Shown piece after piece: positions 8,532-19,952 of a DNA stretch of 64,000 nt. How positions within the stretch are numbered: position 1 is the first letter of the stretch; the number at the start of each line of letters is the position of its first letter. Location: NCBI GenBank assembly GCA_963741565.1, contig CAVUIK010000008.1, forward strand, positions 1,098,958-1,162,957, in the 5' to 3' direction. Both the position numbers and the translations under genes were made by a program. The notes under the pieces were generated by a model that worked only from the letters and a program-made list of their open reading frames with translations, ran no database searches and was not told where the DNA came from. Source of the DNA: Ga0077555 sp963741565 (GTDB lineage Bacteria; Pseudomonadota; Alphaproteobacteria; Rhizobiales; Hyphomicrobiaceae).

Positions 8532-9525
8532 TTACTCCAGCTTGATGTTGGCGGCCTTGATGACATCGCCGTTGGCCTTGGTGTCGGCCACAAGATGCGC
8601 CTTCATCTCGGCGGGCGTCTGGATCGGCACCTCGACATTGATGCCGCGCATCTTGGCCTTCATCTCATCGCTCTTAGCGAGTTCGGCGATCTTGGCGTGC
8701 AGCTTGGTCGCGATGTCCTTCGGCGTGCCGGGTGGACCCCAAACTGAGTACCAGATCGGCACGTCAGCATCCTTGACGCCGGCCTCCGATAGCGTCGGTA
8801 CGTCGGGGAATTCGGGATGGCGCGACGTGTGATTGATGTTGAGCAGGATCAGCTTGCCGGCCTTCACATGGGGGAGAACGTTAATCTCGTTCATCATATG
8901 CACGTTGCCGGGCAAAAGATCGTTGAGCGCATCGGCACTGCCGCGATAAGGAACGTGCAAAATATCGATTCCGGCGCGGAACTTGAGCGCCTCGATCCGA
9001 AGCTGGGTGGCGGTGCCGAGGCCAGCCGAACCGAAAACGAGCTTGCCCGGGTTCTTCTTCGCGTACTCGACGAATTCCTTGAAATTCTTCACGCCAATGC
9101 TCGGGTGAATGACGAAGCCACAGACGAGATCGCCGACGCGCGCGATGGGCTCGAAAGCCAGTCGGATCGTACGGCGTCTTGCGCATGTTCGGCAGAACCG
9201 AGATCGTGGCATTCGGCGTCATCAACAGCGTGTAACCGTCGGGCGCCGCCTTGAAGGCGGCTTCCGTGCCAATCATGCCGGCGGCGCCACCGCGGTTCTC
9301 GACGATGAACTGCTGGTTGAACGCCTTGCCGAGTGCCTCGGCCCAGGGACGCGCGATCAGATCCGATGCGCCGCCCGGCGCGTAGGGCACGATGATCTTG
9401 ACCGGCTTGTCGGGCCAGCTGGCGGCCTGAGCCGCCGCCTTTGTCGCAGCACCCGTGCCGGCGGCGATCGCCGCTCCGGCCATTCCAAGAAATTCGCGAC
9501 GGCCAAGAAATTCGCGACGGCGCAT
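8532..9525 (-). pseudogene. TTT-family substrate-binding protein, copy 3, frameshifted
   Basis: Two overlapping frames together give one Bug receptor. The N-terminal part (9525 down to about 9160) carries the signal peptide, WPDKPVKIIVPYAPGGASD and ENRGGAAGMIG and runs to KTPYDPTG; the homologous continuation FEPIARVGDLVCGF is in another frame and runs to the stop at 8532. The span is 994 bases, one more than a multiple of three, and comparison with copies 1 and 2 places a net +1 or -2 change at 9155-9170. It may be a true pseudogene or a sequencing indel. An 18-bp direct duplication at the 5' end doubles the twin-arginine-like motif. Confidence 0.85.
9485..9520 (-). repeat. 18-bp tandem duplication at start of receptor copy 3
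   Basis: The unit ccaagaaattcgcgacgg occurs twice, back to back and without mismatch (9485-9502, 9503-9520). Translated, it gives RREFLG twice within the first 14 residues, so two Tat-like arginine pairs precede one hydrophobic core. Confidence 0.95.
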
Positions 9526-9613
9526 GGAGATCTCCCCGTTTTAGCGACGGACATGGTTCCTATTGGCAAATGTGTTGAGGAAGTTCGAGGCGGCGTCAAG
9601 GGCCGCCTCTGCA

Positions 9614-11122
9614 TCATTCCTGGAAGGCCGTCTCGCGCGCCTTCCGAATGTTCGGCATGAAAATGAATAGCAGCACGATCCCCGAGACGATCAGGAACGT
9701 CAGCGACAGCGGCCGCTGCAGGAACACCCACGGGTCACCGCGGGAGAGCAGCATGGCGCGTCGCATGTAGACTTCCATCAGCGGCCCGAGCAGGAAGCCG
9801 AGCAACAGCGGCGCCGGCTCGCAGCCGAGCTTGATGAAGACGTAGCCCAGCACCGCGAAGAAGGCCATGAACAGCACTTCGGTCGCGAGGTTGTTCAGGC
9901 TGTAGACGCCGATGCAGCAGAAGAACAGGATTGCGATCGACAGCAGCCGGTAGGGAACCAGCAGCATCTTCACCCACATGCCGATCAGCGGCAGGTTCAG
10001 CACCAGCAGCATCAGGTTGCCGATCCACATCGAGACGATCATGCCCCAGAACAGACCGGGCTTCTGCTCCATGACCTGCGGACCTGGCACGATGCCGTGG
10101 ATCATCATGCCGCCGATCATCATCGCCATCACCGCGTTCGACGGAATGCCGAGCGTGAGCATCGGGATGAAGGAGGTCTGGGCTGCGGCGTTGTTCGCAG
10201 CTTCAGGTCCGGCGACGCCCTCGATCATTCCGGTGCCGAATTTCTCGGGCGTCTTGGAAAGCTTCTTCTCGATCGAGTAGGAGGAGAACGATGCCAGCAC
10301 GGCGCCGCCGCCCGGCAGAATGCCAAGCAAGCTGCCGATCGCGGTGCCACGCAAGATAGGCATCGCGGACGTCTTGAGATCCGCCAAAGTCGGCATCAGC
10401 CCGGCAATTTTGGACGATACAAGATCTCGCCGTTCAGGATTCCCGAGGTTGTTGATGATTTCGCCGATGCCGAACAGTCCCATCGCGACGATGACGAAGC
10501 CGATACCGTCGAATAGGTCACCAATGCCGAACGTGAAGCGCGTGTTGCCGGTATTGACGTCGGTGCCGACAAGGCCGAGCAGCATGCCAAGGAAGATCAT
10601 GCCCATGGCCTTGACGACCGAGCCCGACGCCATGACGACTGCCAGAACGAGACCCAACACCATCAGCGAGAAGTAGTCGGCAGGCGCGAATTGCTGGGCA
10701 AGCTTGGTCAGCGGCGGCGCGGCCAGCACGATCAGAAATGTGGCAACGGTGCCGGCGAAGAACGAACCCAGGGCTGCGATCGCGAGCGCCGGGCCGGCGC
10801 GGCCTTGCCGAGCCATGGCGTAGCCGTCGAGAGCGGTGACAACCGACGAGGCTTCGCCGGGAAGGTTGACCAGGATGGCCGTGGTCGAGCCGCCATACTG
10901 GGCCCCATAGTAGATGCCGGCCAGCATGATCAGCGCGCCTTCAGGCGTCAGAAAATACGTGACCGGCAGCAGCAGCGCCATGGTGGCGACCGGACCGACG
11001 CCTGGCAACACGCCGATCGCCGTTCCGATGAAGGCACCCATCAGACACCAGAAGAGATTCTTAAAGGAGAGTGCGACCGAAAAACCGAGCGCGAGATTGT
11101 CGATAACCTGGCCAAAGTCCAT
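9614..11122 (-). CDS. tctA: Tripartite tricarboxylate transporter large permease TctA
   Basis: The 502-aa large membrane subunit of a TTT importer, with about 12 membrane spans. Family landmarks are visible: GTAIGVLPGVGPVATMALLLP near residue 35-55, YYGAQYGGSTTAILVNLPGE, and the matching second-half segment GILPGGGAVLASFSSY. It pairs with TctB (gap 17 bp) and uses periplasmic receptors of the type encoded just downstream to carry carboxylates by cation symport. Start at 11122 (MDFGQVIDNL) is standard for the family. Confidence 0.95.
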   Translation of the reverse strand: MDFGQVIDNLALGFSVALSFKNLFWCLMGAFIGTAIGVLPGVGPVATMALLLPVTYFLTPEGALIMLAGIYYGAQYGGSTTAILVNLPGEASSVVTALDGYAMARQGRAGPALAIAALGSFFAGTVATFLIVLAAPPLTKLAQQFAPADYFSLMVLGLVLAVVMASGSVVKAMGMIFLGMLLGLVGTDVNTGNTRFTFGIGDLFDGIGFVIVAMGLFGIGEIINNLGNPERRDLVSSKIAGLMPTLADLKTSAMPILRGTAIGSLLGILPGGGAVLASFSSYSIEKKLSKTPEKFGTGMIEGVAGPEAANNAAAQTSFIPMLTLGIPSNAVMAMMIGGMMIHGIVPGPQVMEQKPGLFWGMIVSMWIGNLMLLVLNLPLIGMWVKMLLVPYRLLSIAILFFCCIGVYSLNNLATEVLFMAFFAVLGYVFIKLGCEPAPLLLGFLLGPLMEVYMRRAMLLSRGDPWVFLQRPLSLTFLIVSGIVLLFIFMPNIRKARETAFQE

Positions 11123-11139
11123 ATCGAGTACCTCGAAGC

Positions 11140-11772
11140 TCAGGATTTCAATGAGAAGAGCAGACCCAGCAATTTAGGCGTCGGCCATGTCGGAATGGGC
11201 ATCCCGAGGAGCCAAACGAATGTGCTGTATCCCAAGGCAATCATGATCGCCAAGAAACCGAGATACTCACGCCAGCGGGTCTCAGGGGTTCCCAAAGCAC
11301 ACAGCGTGAGTGAGACGATCATCGTGATGATCAGTCCGAAATCGTCGATCATCAGCCCGAATGCCATTGTTGCCAGCAACACCATCAGGAACGGTTGCCA
11401 GGCAATTGGCATCTCGAGAGCTTGCAGCAGCACGGCGGATCCCAGGCAAACCGGGACGACGCCCCAGGCGGCAGAGACACCGATTGCTGGTCCATAGAAG
11501 ATAACGGCGAGAGTCGCTGCCGTTGTTAAACCGACAATCAATGCAGCGCGAAGCAGCCCGGCGCCGAAGCCGGGCAGATCTTTCAAGAAGGCCTGGACAA
11601 GAAGGATCACTCCGGTACCAACAAGGCACCACGCCAGGATCAACGGTAAAACGCCTGTGCCCGGTCGCTGCGGCGTACCGCGTGGATAGTCGGCACCTAT
11701 CCAGATCGCCATGAAGCCGATGGCGATGAACATGACTGCTGTGGCCATGTCCTGGCCGTTCTTGATACGCAT
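11140..11772 (-). CDS. tctB: Tripartite tricarboxylate transporter small subunit TctB
   Basis: A 210-aa, four-span small permease subunit. The N-terminal ADYPRGTPQRPGTGVLPLIL is typical for TctB, and the position directly upstream of tctA confirms the call. The start at 11772 is chosen because a GGAGGAA ribosome site lies ten bases upstream and overlaps the longer open frame. It is the first gene of the tctB-tctA-receptor operon; a promoter must lie in the 145 bp before it, but none is clear by eye. Confidence 0.92.
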   Translation of the reverse strand: MRIKNGQDMATAVMFIAIGFMAIWIGADYPRGTPQRPGTGVLPLILAWCLVGTGVILLVQAFLKDLPGFGAGLLRAALIVGLTTAATLAVIFYGPAIGVSAAWGVVPVCLGSAVLLQALEMPIAWQPFLMVLLATMAFGLMIDDFGLIITMIVSLTLCALGTPETRWREYLGFLAIMIALGYSTFVWLLGMPIPTWPTPKLLGLLFSLKS

Positions 11773-11917
11773 ACCCGTTTCTTCCTCCCCCACCTTAGTC
11801 CGGACATTACACCGAAATCCGGAGAGGACGATAGCGGCTCAATTATGATTCTGTCACGGCGAGCCGATCTGCAACTCGGCAGCCACACCCCGAGGAGTTG
11901 TCGGGCCCGCCCACCGG

Positions 11918-12640
11918 TCAGGAGCAGTAAGCCTCGAAAACCAGGCCGGACAGGCGACTGCCCTTGTCGCTCGACAGATGCAGCGAGAGGCTCGCGATAT
12001 CCGGAGCGCCCGTCAGACAATCCCGGCTGCCAAACCGGTCGGCAGGCGCTACCGCGTTCAGGCGAATGCCAGCGGGCGCCCAGACCTTGGCCTCATTGCG
12101 GGTAAGGGTCGCGAGCGCCGAACGAGCGATGGCGCCGATGGCCTTGGCCCGGGGCGTGGCACGCTGCGTGTCGGCGACAATATTGAGGATCGTGCCTTCC
12201 GCGAGCGTCGTGCGCATGCGATTGGCGGCGACCTTTGAAGTCAGGACCGGAAGAGCCAGTAAATCGGTAACGGCCGTCTCGACCTCGGCCTCGGTCGCGG
12301 CCGACGAGGTTTCTGGGACAGCCGCAAGGTTAACCACACAGTCGACACCACCGTAGCTTTGCACGGCATCGCGGGCGAAGCGGACCATGGCATCGGATGC
12401 CGTCAGCGGTCCCGTGAACAGGCGCACGTCCATGGCGCTTTGTGCGGCCAGCTCGGCCGTGGCCATGATCTCCGGGCCTTCTTCGAAGGATTGCAGGATC
12501 AGGCGGCAGCGATGCTCGGCAAAGGCGCGGGCGAGTTCGACGCCGAGCGAGCCCGTCAGGCCCGTCAACAGCACGCGCTTGCCGGCGAGATCCGGATAAT
12601 CGGGGGCGAACTCAACACTATCAATCGCGGTCATCAACAT
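11918..12640 (-). CDS. Short-chain dehydrogenase-like protein with degraded active site
   Basis: A 240-aa SDR-fold protein with the cofactor loop LLTGLTGSLGVELA (residues 24-37) and NLAAVPE where SDRs have NNAG. Where the catalytic Tyr-x3-Lys should be, the sequence reads RAKAIGAIARSALATLT, without the tyrosine and with Arg at the lysine position. It is therefore unlikely to act as a normal oxidoreductase; it may bind nucleotide only or be a decaying gene. GGAGGG precedes the ATG at 12640. It shares a strand with a normal SDR gene 296 bp upstream. Substrate unknown. Confidence 0.7.
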   Translation of the reverse strand: MLMTAIDSVEFAPDYPDLAGKRVLLTGLTGSLGVELARAFAEHRCRLILQSFEEGPEIMATAELAAQSAMDVRLFTGPLTASDAMVRFARDAVQSYGGVDCVVNLAAVPETSSAATEAEVETAVTDLLALPVLTSKVAANRMRTTLAEGTILNIVADTQRATPRAKAIGAIARSALATLTRNEAKVWAPAGIRLNAVAPADRFGSRDCLTGAPDIASLSLHLSSDKGSRLSGLVFEAYCS

Positions 12641-12903
12641 CCGGGCCGTCCCTCCACTAAGACCAGCAATCGCGCCGGCCGCCGTCTCAGCTCAACAAAG
12701 CCAATTCGGTCCTAACGAGACCTAAATGCCCGCCGATTCGGGTCGGGCCTTGGCCGGATTCGGGCTTTTTGTAGCGCCGCGTTTAACCGTTGCGGCGGTC
12801 CCGTGTCTGTTGGCGTGGTGGACCAACTCGCGCACCGAGGAGGATGCATCACGACCTACACGATACCCTACGGGCGGCGAAGGGACAGCACACGTGTCAC
12901 CGA

Positions 12904-12948
12904 CGCTCAGGCCCAGGTCGCTCAGGCCCAGGTCGCTCAGGCCCAGGT
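12904..12948 (-). repeat. 15-bp unit repeated three times at a gene end
   Basis: The unit cgctcaggcccaggt is present in three perfect tandem copies (12904-12918, 12919-12933, 12934-12948). The copy nearest the gene holds the last codons and stop of the SDR at 12937-13707 (TWA then stop). Because 15 is a multiple of three, the stop codon recurs twice more in frame. Confidence 0.95.
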
Positions 12949-13707
12949 CGGTTTGATCCAGTTGTGGAGGGCAATGCCACCGTCCACGACCAGCGTGGTG
13001 CCGGTGACATATCGGCAGAAGTGGTCCGAGAGCAGGGCCAGGGCAGGCCCGGCGAGATCGTCCGCATTGCCAAGCCGGCCCATCGCGATCTTGCCGCCGA
13101 AGTCGAAGGCGTTGGCATTGAAGCCGCCGCCGGGAATAGCGCCCGGCGCCAGCGCGTTGACGCGGATGCCGTCGGGACCGAACGCGCGGGCGAGTTCCTT
13201 GACGACCATGGTCTGGCCGGCCTTCGACGACGAATAATGCGGCAGGTTGCGCGGCGACTCGGCATGCAGCGATGTCACGATGATCATGCGCCCCTTGATG
13301 CCGGCGGCTTTCATGCGCCGTCCCAACTCGCGCGCCAGGAAGAACCCCGAGCGCACGTTTACGTTCACCATGCCGTCCCAGACGTCCTCAGAGACGTCGA
13401 GCAGATGGTCGGTCTCCTTGCGCGGCGGCGAGGCGGCGTGAACGAGCATGTGAACCGGACGGTCGCCGAGCTTGGCGACCAGGGCTTTCCAGCCATCCTT
13501 GCCGGACAGGTCGGTTTGGATCGCCTCGGCCTTGCCGCCGGCCTTGGTGATTGCATCAAGGGTCGCGGCATTCCGCGCCGGGTCGATGTCGGCGAGCAGA
13601 ACCTCGGCACCTTCGCGGGCGAGCGCCTCGGCTATGGCGCGGCCGATGTTCGACGCCGATCCCGTGACGAGCGCGCGCTCGCCTTTGAATAATCCGAATG
13701 CCTGCAT
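12937..13707 (-). CDS. Short-chain dehydrogenase/reductase (3-oxoacyl reductase-like)
   Basis: A complete 256-aa SDR. The dinucleotide loop TGSASNIGRAIAEA is at residues 15-28, the acidic LLADIDP that prefers NAD(H) follows, and the catalytic residues Ser (IIVTSLH), Tyr and Lys (HYSSSKAG) are intact. The PG motif after the last core strand (NALAPGAIPGG) is also present. Such enzymes oxidise hydroxyacyl-thioesters, sugars or alcohols; the substrate is not readable. It lies 54 bp downstream of the nitronate monooxygenase gene on the same strand, probably in one operon. Confidence 0.9.
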   Translation of the reverse strand: MQAFGLFKGERALVTGSASNIGRAIAEALAREGAEVLLADIDPARNAATLDAITKAGGKAEAIQTDLSGKDGWKALVAKLGDRPVHMLVHAASPPRKETDHLLDVSEDVWDGMVNVNVRSGFFLARELGRRMKAAGIKGRMIIVTSLHAESPRNLPHYSSSKAGQTMVVKELARAFGPDGIRVNALAPGAIPGGGFNANAFDFGGKIAMGRLGNADDLAGPALALLSDHFCRYVTGTTLVVDGGIALHNWIKPTWA

Positions 13708-13761
13708 GGTGGATCCTGCCTCTGCTGTGCGTTATTGAAATGCAAGTCGCGTTGATGCGAT

Positions 13762-14763
13762 CTATCGCAGGCTTGCGCCTAGCCGCGCGAGGACGCGAGC
13801 AGCTTCGGCGGCAATCGTGCGGATCACGTCGCCAGCCAGCTCGACGCGCTCGATCAGTGCGGCGCTCTGGCCGGCCGGCAGCACGCCATACTCGAGGTCG
13901 CCCTCGATGCGGCCCCGGTGCGACGCCGCCTCGCCGACCTCGCGCAACTGGTGCGGATAGGCCTTGATCTCCTGCTCGCGGCCTTCCCACGATTTGGTGA
14001 AGGCATTGCGGATCATGCGGTTGCTCTTGCCGGAGTGCGCGCGCGTGACGATCGTGCCGTCCTCGTCGATCTCGGTAATGCGGCGCTTGTAGTTGTCGTG
14101 ACCGCGAGCCTCGGCCGTTGCGATGAAGCGGGTTCCCATCCAGATGCCGGTCGCTCCGAGCGCCAGGGCGGCGACGAGCCCGCGCCCGTCCGCAATGCCA
14201 CCGGCGGCTACGACGGGTACGCGGACCTGATCGACGACGCGCGGGACGAGAACCATGCTGCCAATGCGGCCGACATGGCCGCCACCCTCATGGCCGGATG
14301 CGATGACGGCGTCGACGCCGGACCGCTCGACGGCGCGAGCTTGTTTCGCTGTTCCGACAAGCGCCATCACCTTGACGCCACTCGCTCGCGCCTGCGCCAT
14401 GATCGGGCCCGGATCGCCAAGGCCAGCGACGATGATCGGCACGCGCTCCTCGAACGTGATGTCGATGTGGGCGCGGACCTCACGCTCGTAGGCTTCGACC
14501 GTCTCGCCGCCGCCGCTGGTCCGCGCGAACAGGATGTCGACCCCGAACGGCTTGTCGGTTTCCGATCGCGCCAGCCTGATTTCCTCGCGCAATCGTTCCG
14601 GCGGCATGTAGGCCGAGCCGATGCAACCGAGCCCGCCGGCATTCGAGACGGCAGCCGCAAGCTGTCCGTAAGCCACCTGGTACATGCCGGCCTGGCAGAT
14701 CGGATAACGGATACCAAGCAGACGGCAGAGCGTGTTGTCGGCGAAGATCTGGTCCGGAGTCAT
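13762..14763 (-). CDS. Nitronate monooxygenase (2-nitropropane dioxygenase family)
   Basis: A 333-aa FMN-dependent TIM-barrel enzyme that oxidises alkyl nitronates such as propionate 3-nitronate to aldehydes and nitrite; relatives also act as enoyl-ACP reductases. Visible landmarks are the N-terminal YPICQAGMYQVA, FGVDILFA, the histidine motif SGHEGGGHVG and the FMN-phosphate region AAGGIADGRG followed by GATGIWMGTRFIATAEA. The frame is open far upstream, but MTPDQIFADN at 14763 lies only four bases after the stop of the preceding gene and matches family starts. It is co-transcribed with the NHL protein gene. Confidence 0.9.
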   Translation of the reverse strand: MTPDQIFADNTLCRLLGIRYPICQAGMYQVAYGQLAAAVSNAGGLGCIGSAYMPPERLREEIRLARSETDKPFGVDILFARTSGGGETVEAYEREVRAHIDITFEERVPIIVAGLGDPGPIMAQARASGVKVMALVGTAKQARAVERSGVDAVIASGHEGGGHVGRIGSMVLVPRVVDQVRVPVVAAGGIADGRGLVAALALGATGIWMGTRFIATAEARGHDNYKRRITEIDEDGTIVTRAHSGKSNRMIRNAFTKSWEGREQEIKAYPHQLREVGEAASHRGRIEGDLEYGVLPAGQSAALIERVELAGDVIRTIAAEAARVLARLGASLR

Positions 14764-14767
14764 GGCG

Positions 14768-15742
14768 TCAGTCGACCTTGACAAGCTTTTGCAGCACGGC
14801 GCGCGGCGGGGTGGGATGCTTCTGATCGGGGAACAGATTGCCCCAGGCCGTCCGTGAGACCTCGCCGACATAGATGTCTCCACGGGAATCGACGGTGATC
14901 CCGTGCGGCGACGTAAATGGCCCCGGGAAGTTCGACGGCGTGCGGTCGCCGATGCGGGCGAGCACCCGGCCGTCGGCTTTCGACACCACCGACACACGCG
15001 GACCGAGGTTCGATGCGTTGCGGCTGAAGCCGTAGGTCGGGCCGGCTTCGCCGACATAGCAATAGGGGCATTTGCATGGCATGCAGATAGCGCTGGGACG
15101 GTGCAGGTTGCGCCACTCGGTCTCGTATTTTCCATTGCCGTTGAATACCTGCACGCGATGGTTCTCGCGGTCGGCGACATAGACCCAGCCGTCCTCGTCG
15201 CAGTTGATGTTGTGCGGCAGGTTGAACTCGCCCGGCCCGATGCCCGAGGTGCCCCACGACTGGATGTGGCGGCCGTCAGGGGTGTACTTGTGCACGCAGG
15301 CATTGCCGTAGCCGTCCGAGACGTAGATGTCGCCTTGCGGCGAGAGCGCGGTGTGCGTGCATTGGCAGAACGGCTGGCCACTCATGTAGGGCTTTGGTTT
15401 GCCGGGCGTGCCGAGCGTCATCAAGACCTTGCCGTCGAGCGTGCAGCGGCGCACGGAATGATCGCCGTCGTCGGTGCAGAAGATGGTGTCGTCAGGTGCG
15501 ATATGGAGGCCGTGTGCGCGCTTGAAGGTACCCTCCCCCCAGGAGCGCAGGAAGTTGCCCTCGCGATCGAACACAGTGACGGGATGCGCGCTGCGGCTGA
15601 AGACATAGACCTGATCGCGGCTGTCGACGGCGACGGCGGCGACCTCGTTGAAGTCCCAGCCATCGGGCAGCTTCGCCCAGTTCGGGATCAAGCGATATTT
15701 GAACTGGCCCGAGCCGAGGATGCTCTCAGAGGACATCGACAT
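14768..15742 (-). CDS. NHL-repeat six-bladed beta-propeller protein with cysteine cluster
   Basis: A 324-aa propeller with at least five NHL-type blades (VAVDSRDQVYVFSR, LHIAPDDTIFCTDDGDHSVRRC, TALSPQGDIYVSDGYGN, INCDEDGWVYVADRENHRVQVF, ITVDSRGDIYVGEV). Bacterial relatives are often named peptidylglycine monooxygenase-like, but this protein has only the propeller and no copper monooxygenase domain. Oddly it carries Cys220, Cys223, Cys225 and Cys228 (CMPCKCPYC) plus Cys126/Cys128, which could hold a metal or disulfides. There is no signal peptide. It heads an operon with the nitronate monooxygenase gene. Role unknown. Confidence 0.8.
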   Translation of the reverse strand: MSMSSESILGSGQFKYRLIPNWAKLPDGWDFNEVAAVAVDSRDQVYVFSRSAHPVTVFDREGNFLRSWGEGTFKRAHGLHIAPDDTIFCTDDGDHSVRRCTLDGKVLMTLGTPGKPKPYMSGQPFCQCTHTALSPQGDIYVSDGYGNACVHKYTPDGRHIQSWGTSGIGPGEFNLPHNINCDEDGWVYVADRENHRVQVFNGNGKYETEWRNLHRPSAICMPCKCPYCYVGEAGPTYGFSRNASNLGPRVSVVSKADGRVLARIGDRTPSNFPGPFTSPHGITVDSRGDIYVGEVSRTAWGNLFPDQKHPTPPRAVLQKLVKVD

Positions 15743-16090
15743 CTGCGTTTGCTCCGAACGGTGCGCCTAACTTGCAGCCCGGAATTTTCCCCGCCGGGCC
15801 GAAGCAAAGCAAGGCTAGTCCATGACGCCACGGCTGTCACTTGCAGAGCCGCCTTCGTTACGATGCGTGTTGCCGGTGTCCGGTCCATCGTGACTTTTAT
15901 TGGCGCATCAGCGGCCCACTTTGCAAATGTGCGCGTGCCGTGATGGTGACTGGGATTGCGAGCGAGCGCTGTTGCACCTCGGCGTTCGCGGATAGGCCCC
16001 GGATGCAACCAGCGCTGAGGTGCGCTGGCTGACCGGGAATCGCTGGTGGTCAGCCAGGGAACTTGCGCGACGAAGCCGGGCCACGCGGCA
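15743..16090. other. Intergenic region between NHL gene start and gyrB end
   Basis: 348 bp without a credible gene. It should hold the promoter of the NHL/monooxygenase operon; no clear hexamers are seen. A perfect 10-bp inverted repeat CTGGCTGACC / GGTCAGCCAG (16025-16034 and 16048-16057) lies 34 bp beyond the gyrB stop and could protect or end the gyrB transcript, although no T-run follows it. Confidence 0.5.
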
Positions 16091-18535
<2,445 letters not shown>

Positions 18536-18576
18536 GTTCGGAGGTGTCCTGGAGACTGGTTTCCAATGTGGATTTG

Positions 18577-18582
18577 ATTATA
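18577..18582 (-). promoter_or_regulatory. Likely extended -10 promoter of gyrB
   Basis: On the minus strand TGGTATAATC gives a perfect TATAAT with an extended TGn, placed about 42 bases before the gyrB ATG. The region 17 bases further upstream (GCACCT) is a poor -35. Gyrase promoters that rely on an extended -10 and respond to supercoiling are well known, so this is plausible but by-eye only. Confidence 0.5.
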
Positions 18583-18694
18583 CCACGAACCCCTGCCGCA
18601 GGTGCGAGAAATCGCATCCCGGCGGCGTGTTTTTCGCGGGTTTTTTAATAATAAAAATCAATATCTTATGGTGGTGACGCCGGCCATGATCGGC

Positions 18695-19837
18695 TCACGC
18701 TGCTGCGGCGATCCGTCCTTCTTCGACAACGAGAAATTGGGCGTCGTTCAATAGCGACGAGAAGGCTTCCCGATCCGTACCCGTCATCCAGGCTTGACTG
18801 CCCAACCGGAGGATCTCGGCGAAGAGCGCGGCGCGCCGGCGTTCGTCGAGATGGGCCGCGATCTCGTCGAGGAGTAGGATCGGGGCGGCGCCGTCGCGTC
18901 GCTCGCGGATCAGCTCGGCGTGCGACAGGATCAGTCCGATCAGCAACGCCTTCTGCTCGCCGGTCGAGCTGTTGTCGGCTGGCATCGCCTTCGGACCGTG
19001 GCCAACGACGAGGTCGGTGCGGTGCGGGCCTTCCAGCGTTCGCCCGGCGGCACGGTCGCGCTCGCGTCCGGTGGCCAGGATCGCGAGATAAGCATCTTCG
19101 ACGTCGACGGCGGGGCGCAGCCCGACATCGATCTCGAGGCGGCCTTCGAGACGCAGCGTGGCCCAGGGAAACGGCGACTCCGGCGCCCGTTGGCGGCGCG
19201 CGTCGATCATCGACGTTAGCCCGGCGAGCGCTTCGACCCGGGCAGCGGCGATGGCGACGCCCGTTTCCGCCAGGGCGGCTTCCAGCCCAGCAAATTGGCC
19301 GGGGTCGCGAACGCCATCCTCGAGCAAGCGGTTCCGCTGGCGCATCGCCCGCTCGAACTGGCCAGCGCGCCGCGCGTGGGCCGCGTCGAAGCACAGCACA
19401 AGGCGATCGAGAAACCGGCGGCGCTCGCCGGCGGGGCCCGTGAACAGCCCATCCATGGCCGGCGTCAGCCAGATCATTTCGACGTGATCGGCGAGCACGC
19501 CGGAGCCCGACTGCGTTTCGCCGTTGATGCGCACGATACGGCCGGTACGCTCGGTGCTGCCCTGGCGCGGATCGAGGCCGGTGCCGATGTCGACTGGGCC
19601 CGTCGCGGTTTGAAGCGTTGCGGCGACGGCCCAATGGCCCCGGCCGTCGCGGCGTGCAAGATCAGGATAGGCGGCGCGGCGCAGGCCTTGGCCGGCCGCC
19701 AGCATCGACACCGCTTCGAGCACGTTGGTCTTGCCGGCGCCATTGGGTCCGGCCAGCACGACCGGCTGGGCCCCGAGCGCAAGCGACAGGTGCGCGTGGT
19801 TGCGGAAATCCGTCAGCACCAGGCGTTCGATCCACAT
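18695..19837 (-). CDS. recF: DNA replication and repair protein RecF
   Basis: RecF loads RecA at gaps by acting with RecO and RecR. The 380-aa protein has the Walker A motif GPNGAGKTNVLEA near residue 30, the signature region SSTGEQKALLIGLILSHAEL, and Walker B ILLLDEIAAHLDERRR. The start ATG at 19837 (MWIERLVLTDFRNH) is preferred over an in-frame TTG six bases upstream. The place between dnaN and gyrB is the classic one. Confidence 0.95.
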   Translation of the reverse strand: MWIERLVLTDFRNHAHLSLALGAQPVVLAGPNGAGKTNVLEAVSMLAAGQGLRRAAYPDLARRDGRGHWAVAATLQTATGPVDIGTGLDPRQGSTERTGRIVRINGETQSGSGVLADHVEMIWLTPAMDGLFTGPAGERRRFLDRLVLCFDAAHARRAGQFERAMRQRNRLLEDGVRDPGQFAGLEAALAETGVAIAAARVEALAGLTSMIDARRQRAPESPFPWATLRLEGRLEIDVGLRPAVDVEDAYLAILATGRERDRAAGRTLEGPHRTDLVVGHGPKAMPADNSSTGEQKALLIGLILSHAELIRERRDGAAPILLLDEIAAHLDERRRAALFAEILRLGSQAWMTGTDREAFSSLLNDAQFLVVEEGRIAAAA

Positions 19838-19952
19838 GATCAATGGCTTTCGGGGCGTTTGGGTGCGCCGCTCACCAAAGGGAAACCGCCGATGCGCCCT
19901 CGTGCCGGGGTGGAACTGTGATCCGTGGTCACCGGTGATACGCGGGGTCCGC

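Noticed and set aside
12904..12948. Possible CRISPR-like array
   Set aside because: Units are 15 bp, tandem and without spacers; a simple tandem repeat.
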